Shown in pieces: positions 7,395 through 10,512 of a stretch of DNA of 10,512 nucleotides; within the stretch, counting starts at the first letter, position 1, and each line of letters starts with the position of its first letter. The notes below the pieces were generated by a model. That model saw nothing but the letters and a program-made list of their open reading frames with translations. It was not told the DNA's origin and searched no databases. The translations under genes and the position numbers were made by a program. This DNA is from Phascolomyces articulosus (Eukaryota; Mucoromycota; Mucoromycetes; Mucorales; Lichtheimiaceae). The stretch is from NCBI GenBank assembly GCA_025677815.1, contig JAIXMP010000110.1, forward strand, positions 1 through 10,512, in the 5' to 3' direction.

Positions 7395-8465
7395 TTACAG
7401 AATACAAGGATGTGTTTTAAGATAAGCTTCCAGGTTTACTACCAGTATGGGATGTAGAACATGCAATTGACACAGGTGATGCTGATCCAATTTCACGACC
7501 ACCATTCAAAATGAGTCCTTTGGAATTGGATGAGTTATGTCATCAACTGAAGGAGTTGCTCGATTTGGGATTAATCTGTCCTAGTACCTCTGACTGGAGT
7601 TCTCCTGTTTTATTTGTCCATAAAGCTGATGGCAGTATGAGAATGTGTGTTGATTACCATGCAGTGAATCATCTGACTAAACAACAATCTACTCCATTAC
7701 CGAGAATTGATGAATGCCTAGGAAGGTTATCTGGTGTGCAATATTTTTCAAGCATCGATCTAAAAAGTGGATATCATCAAGTTTGTATCACTGAAAATGA
7801 TATTCCTAAAACAAGTTTTGGGACTCGATGGGGCTGCTATAAGTTTGTTGTACTTCCATTTGGCCTGACGAATGCACCCCCAACTTTCCAACGTTTGCTG
7901 AATTCAGTTCTTGGTGATCTTCTAGATAAGTTGGCTATATGCTATCTTAATGACATTTTGATTTTCAGTAAGTCTCGTCAGGAACATGAACGTCATGTGC
8001 AACAGGTGTTGGATCGTCTTCGGGAGAACAAGCTTATTGCAAATTTAAAGAAGTGCGACTTCTTCAAGGAAGAATTAGACTTTATTGGTTTTCATGTTTC
8101 GTCATTGGGTATTTTACCTTCCAAAGCAAAAATTAAAGCAGTACAAGAGTGGCCAAGACCAATAAATGTGCAAGAGGTTCGATAATTTATTGGTATGGCT
8201 TCTTATTATCATCGGTTCATTCAAGGTTTTGTGTCAATTGCTGCTCCACTGACTGAATTGACAAAAGAAACTGGTGTGAAAAAATGTGCCATTATTTAGA
8301 GTGATGCTTGTGAGGAGGCCTTTTTAAAAATCAAAGACCACATGACTGCTGCCCCCTTATTGTTGCCACCTAATCTGGAACTGCCTTATGTGATTGAAAC
8401 TGATGCATCTGATTTTGGTGCTGGAGGTGTATTACTGTAGCAAGGTCCTAATGGATCGATGCGGC
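7368..8465 (+). pseudogene. Pol, reverse transcriptase and start of RNase H
   Basis: The RT copies the element RNA into DNA. The region 7511-8182 is free of stops over 224 codons. Visible RT blocks: MCVDYHAVN, then TPLPRIDE, YFSSIDLKSGYHQ with the first catalytic Asp (residue 83 from 7511), VVLPFGLTNAPPTFQRL, and YLNDILIFS at 7943. The last should be Y-x-D-D; here the first Asp of the pair is Asn (AAT at 7949-7951), which should abolish polymerase activity. The connection follows (FIGMASYYHRFI), then RNase H begins with VIETDASDFGAGGVLL. Stops: TAA 7418, TAA 8183 (expected polar residue in VR-x-FIG), TAG 8297 (expected Trp) and TAG 8438 (expected Gln). The match ends near 8465 at the MULE boundary. 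Confidence 0.92.
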
Positions 8466-8477
8466 CACATCTATTTG

Positions 8478-8533
8478 CACCCCCCCTCATACACCCCCCC
8501 TCTACCGTCCGGTCCGGACTTTCACCCCCCCTC
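8478..8533. repeat. Three copies of an 11-bp C-rich terminal motif with palindrome
   Basis: CACCCCCCCTC occurs at 8478-8488, 8492-8502 and 8523-8533. Between the second and third copies lies GTCCGGTCCGGAC (8507-8519), palindromic except for its central base. The block sits at the inferred outer end of the MULE and is strikingly GC- and CpG-rich for this window. It is likely a terminal or subterminal transposase-binding array. The minus strand carries three G7 runs, so G-quadruplex formation is possible. Confidence 0.8.
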
Positions 8534-8581
8534 TAATATAAAAAAAAATAGTGGAAATGCGTTTTGGAATTTCTTGTTGAT

Positions 8582-8605
8582 AAAAATATAAAAATATAAA
8601 AATAT
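8582..8605. repeat. AAAAATAT tandem repeat (3 units)
   Basis: Three perfect 8-bp units in the 3' untranslated part of the MULE gene. Confidence 0.85.
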
Positions 8606-8650
8606 TGAAATAATGTATAAACTTGAAAAAAGTATAAAGAATATAAAAAG

Positions 8651-8668
8651 GAAGAGGAAGAGGAAGAA
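8651..8668. repeat. GAAGAG tandem repeat (3 units)
   Basis: Two perfect GAAGAG units and one GAAGAA just downstream of the MULE stop codon, read as a pyrimidine tract on the coding strand. Confidence 0.8.
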
Positions 8669-9413
8669 AGGTAAAACTAATTGGTTAAATCAACGGCAGC
8701 TTCAGAATCAGATGAGTGGATAGAGTGAATGTCAGCATCGTCAGGTATGGAAGTAAATTCATTTACATTTCTAATGGATCGATCAAAGACATCTTTGAAG
8801 ATTGGATACCACGGATCAGTAGTTAATAATTCTGCTTTTTTTCCTCATGCTTCAGGATATAGTACAGGCCATTGGATATTTGAATCATGTTTGATTTTGA
8901 TTAGGATGATGTGAGCATGCTTAAGTTGTAATACAATTGGATGTGTGCGTTTTGCGTCATGTGGATTAGTATGAAAAGGAAAAAATGTAGAGGCTTGAAT
9001 ATCGCTATAAAATGCAATGGGACTTTGGAATGTATCGGCAGTAATTTGAGCACATTCAGGAACACAAAACCATTGATTATTTTGTGGATTCAGAATTTCT
9101 TTGATACGACAATGATCATATTGTTTGTAATCACCATCAACGTTTTTTAAATAATGCATGAGCATAGCATCTTTTACATCGATATATTTCCCCTCAGAAC
9201 CAAATAATTCAACAGCAAGTGCTCTAAATCCACAATTCCCATCACCAACTGGGTTATGAACCATTTCAACAGCATTGGGAGGGATCAGACTGATAACCAT
9301 TTTCAAGTTAGGAACAATACGAAGTTTAGGTGATGAATTGGGATTAGGAACAGGAGGCGGTTGGATGTTTGTGTGTGTGGCTTCAGTAGGCTCGTGTCTT
9401 CCTTCCCTATACT

Positions 9414-9479
9414 CTTAATTAATATATCAAGGAATAACACCTTTGGTATCATATTCACAGTTATACATTTATCCTATAC
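9414..9479 (-). other. Proposed MULE intron (66 bp)
   Basis: Donor TTTG|GTATAG and acceptor AATTAAG|AGTATAG, phase 1. The stretch holds three stops in the common frame (9469-9471, 9427-9429, 9415-9417), and removing it joins the basic region to the OTU exon with the frame kept. Its length is close to the other two introns. The donor is not ideal; the alternative is three nonsense mutations in the exon. Confidence 0.6.
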
Positions 9480-9834
9480 CAAATTTCTGCTGCTTCTTGG
9501 CCAATGCCAGTTTTGCTTTTCTTTTTACTTTCAAGTTCCTAGTGTTCTAATTCGATCAATTCACGTTTTTTTGTACTTTCCTGACCCTTGCTATCACCTC
9601 TTTTTGGGATGGTTTTTGGTTGCTGCATTTCTTCAAGATCAAAGAAAAGCTCATCACTGATTGCTCGTAAACGATTCAATAGCATGGTACGCTGTTGTTG
9701 GTCAGGATATTTAATTGACAAATTACTGATACGTGTGAGTTCGTCGTTAATCTGATTCTCAACACTAACAGTAATGTATGGTTCCGTTATGGCAATGATG
9801 GCGCCGTTGTTACTGTTTTCTGGAATGTCAGTCT

Positions 9835-9895
9835 CTATAAAATACGAACATAATATTAATATTATATCTAAGTAACAAAGATTCATTTTCACTAC
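9835..9895 (-). other. MULE intron (61 bp)
   Basis: Donor GAAG|GTAGTG and acceptor TTTTATAG|AGACTG. It is a phase-1 intron: the split codon becomes GAG and links the SWIM exon to the following exon, which lies in a different phase of the genomic sequence. Confidence 0.75.
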
Positions 9896-10190
9896 CTTCA
9901 GGGATAGTTTTTTTGGGGTGGAGATGCCACCGACGAGGAATTAAATTTAATGGGATTTCACCCGAAGATGGTAACATGTGACAGCAGGGAATATTATAAT
10001 GAGCTTTGATAGCACATCTACAAGTGTCTGTTTTTAACACATTTCGATGTCGCAGTTCATCACGGATGGAATAAAATGCAAACTTAGAGATGTTTCGTTC
10101 CAATTTTTTTAATCGTCCTTTTTGATCTGGAGAGAGGTGAGGATCGACATCAAATGACTCTTTATCAAGTTGTCTTTTCCATGCTAGATT

Positions 10191-10259
10191 CTTTTTTTAC
10201 AACGTAGAAAAGGCCATTAAAAACATGTTTTCACTTAATATGTAACAATTCTTACATAC
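10191..10259 (-). other. MULE intron (69 bp)
   Basis: Donor AAG|GTATGTAAG and acceptor TAAAAAAAG|AATCTAG, phase 0. Splicing joins the transposase end to the segment before the SWIM finger in frame and removes a TAA in the intron. Confidence 0.7.
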
Positions 10260-10437
10260 CTTCAATCTGTAATGCTCATCAATTTGCTCAAAAACGGAGT
10301 AGAGATTGCCACTTGCTGAATTAATGGAGTTTTTTAAATCAGCATGAGCACCTTCTACTCGGTTTGTGCTGTTATTACCGAAATGCTTTATGTATGCTAT
10401 ATCTATTCCGACCCATTTTTCACGAACTTCAAGTTTT

Positions 10438-10512
10438 CTACAAAAGAGGATCAAAAATACATATTAAAAAAATTATTAGCTGTTAAAAGATTTAGATGGT
10501 CCAAAAAAATAT
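10438..10512 (-). other. Partial intron at the 5' edge of the MULE gene
   Basis: The minus strand has an acceptor TTTTGTAG|AAAACTTG at 10438, with GCTAATAA about 50 bp upstream as a possible branch site. I see no clear donor before the window edge, so the intron probably starts outside. Confidence 0.5.

Larger units (their letters stand above)
4806..8465 (+). mobile_element. Ty3/gypsy LTR retrotransposon, decayed and 3'-interrupted
   Basis: Order of parts: probable 5' LTR, gag with CCHC knuckle, protease, reverse transcriptase, start of RNase H, all on the plus strand. The RT-connection-RNase H sequence and the protease-RT order fit the Ty3/gypsy superfamily. Coding sequence stops matching after the RNase H start near 8465, where a MULE end begins; integrase and the 3' LTR are not in the window. 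A solo LTR is nested in gag at 6083-6516. The 5' border is tentative, because the partner LTR and target duplication cannot be seen. The element starts about 55 bp downstream of the tRNA-Pro gene. Confidence 0.85.
8466..10512 (-). mobile_element. MULE (Mutator-like) transposon with OTU protease, 3' part
   Basis: The RNase H sequence of the gypsy element breaks off near 8465 and unrelated DNA begins with a C-rich repeat block, followed by a minus-strand MULE gene. The element therefore seems inserted in the gypsy copy, with its 3' end at about 8466 and its 5' end beyond the window. The exact border, terminal inverted repeats and the 8-11 bp target duplication expected for MULEs cannot be confirmed without the other end. 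Confidence 0.7.
8677..10512 (-). pseudogene. MULE transposase with SWIM finger and C-terminal OTU protease
   Basis: The gene runs off the window at its 5' end. Proposed exons: 10437-10260, 10190-9896, 9834-9480, 9413-8677, with an earlier exon outside. Exon 1 here ends the DDE transposase: HFGNNSTNRVEGAHADLKN, whose Glu (codon 10355-10353) fits the last catalytic acid of MULEs. Exon 2 has a SWIM zinc finger, TCRCAIKAHYNIPCCHML (CxC and CxH pairs at 10022-9978). Exon 3 ends in a Lys/Arg/Ala/Gln-rich stretch (KRKAKLALAKKQQK). The last exon holds an OTU-type cysteine protease domain: VGDGNCGFRAL with Asp at 9243 and Cys at 9234, and HAHIILIKI near 8919-8893 for the His. The tail is acidic and stops at TAG 8677-8679. 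Lesions: TAG 9539-9541, a one-base A insertion in the A5 run at 9522-9526, and TGA 8845-8847. It is only lightly damaged. Confidence 0.85.

Noticed and set aside
8478..8533. CRISPR-like array
   Set aside because: Three C-rich 11-mers at unequal spacing (14 and 31 bp) in a eukaryotic transposon context; no repeat-spacer structure.
9361..9660. 99-codon plus-strand open frame
   Set aside because: Antisense to the MULE exons and the proposed intron; the minus strand carries the recognisable protein.

Overview
This window reads as a transposon graveyard from an AT-rich eukaryotic genome, most likely a fungus and possibly a mucoromycete. That placement is inference. It rests on the AT-rich composition, spliceosomal introns of about 60 to 104 bp, a eukaryotic tRNA-Pro with internal A and B boxes, and the mix of hAT, Ty3/gypsy and MULE elements. 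I see no intact host protein gene.

Layout. (1) 1-983, minus strand: 5' part of a hAT transposase gene with one 104-bp intron, a BED zinc finger and the first catalytic Asp motif, broken by three in-frame stops. (2) 984-3795: AT-rich DNA with only simple repeats. (3) 3836-4212: two tandem 188-bp units that differ only by transitions; all eight CpGs of the first are lost in the second. (4) 4680-4750: an apparently functional tRNA-Pro(AGG) gene. (5) About 4806-8465, plus strand: a decayed Ty3/gypsy retrotransposon (probable 5' LTR, gag, protease, reverse transcriptase, start of RNase H). A 434-bp solo LTR of another element is nested in gag at 6083-6516, flanked by perfect 5-bp GGTAG target duplications. 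(6) About 8466-10512, minus strand: a MULE transposon inserted in the RNase H region, whose transposase carries a SWIM zinc finger and a C-terminal OTU-type cysteine protease domain, spread over at least four exons.

How it fits together. The elements form a nested stack: the gypsy copy came first, 55 bp or so from a tRNA gene, and then received both the solo-LTR parent element and the MULE. Damage in the gypsy copy is dominated by stop codons and amino-acid changes that single C-to-T or G-to-A transitions explain, including loss of one catalytic Asp of the reverse transcriptase, while indels are rare. Together with CpG loss in the tandem repeat this suggests cytosine deamination (methylation decay or a RIP-like process). 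The MULE has far fewer lesions and is probably the youngest layer. Element ends outside the window, and the family of each element, cannot be settled from this sequence alone.
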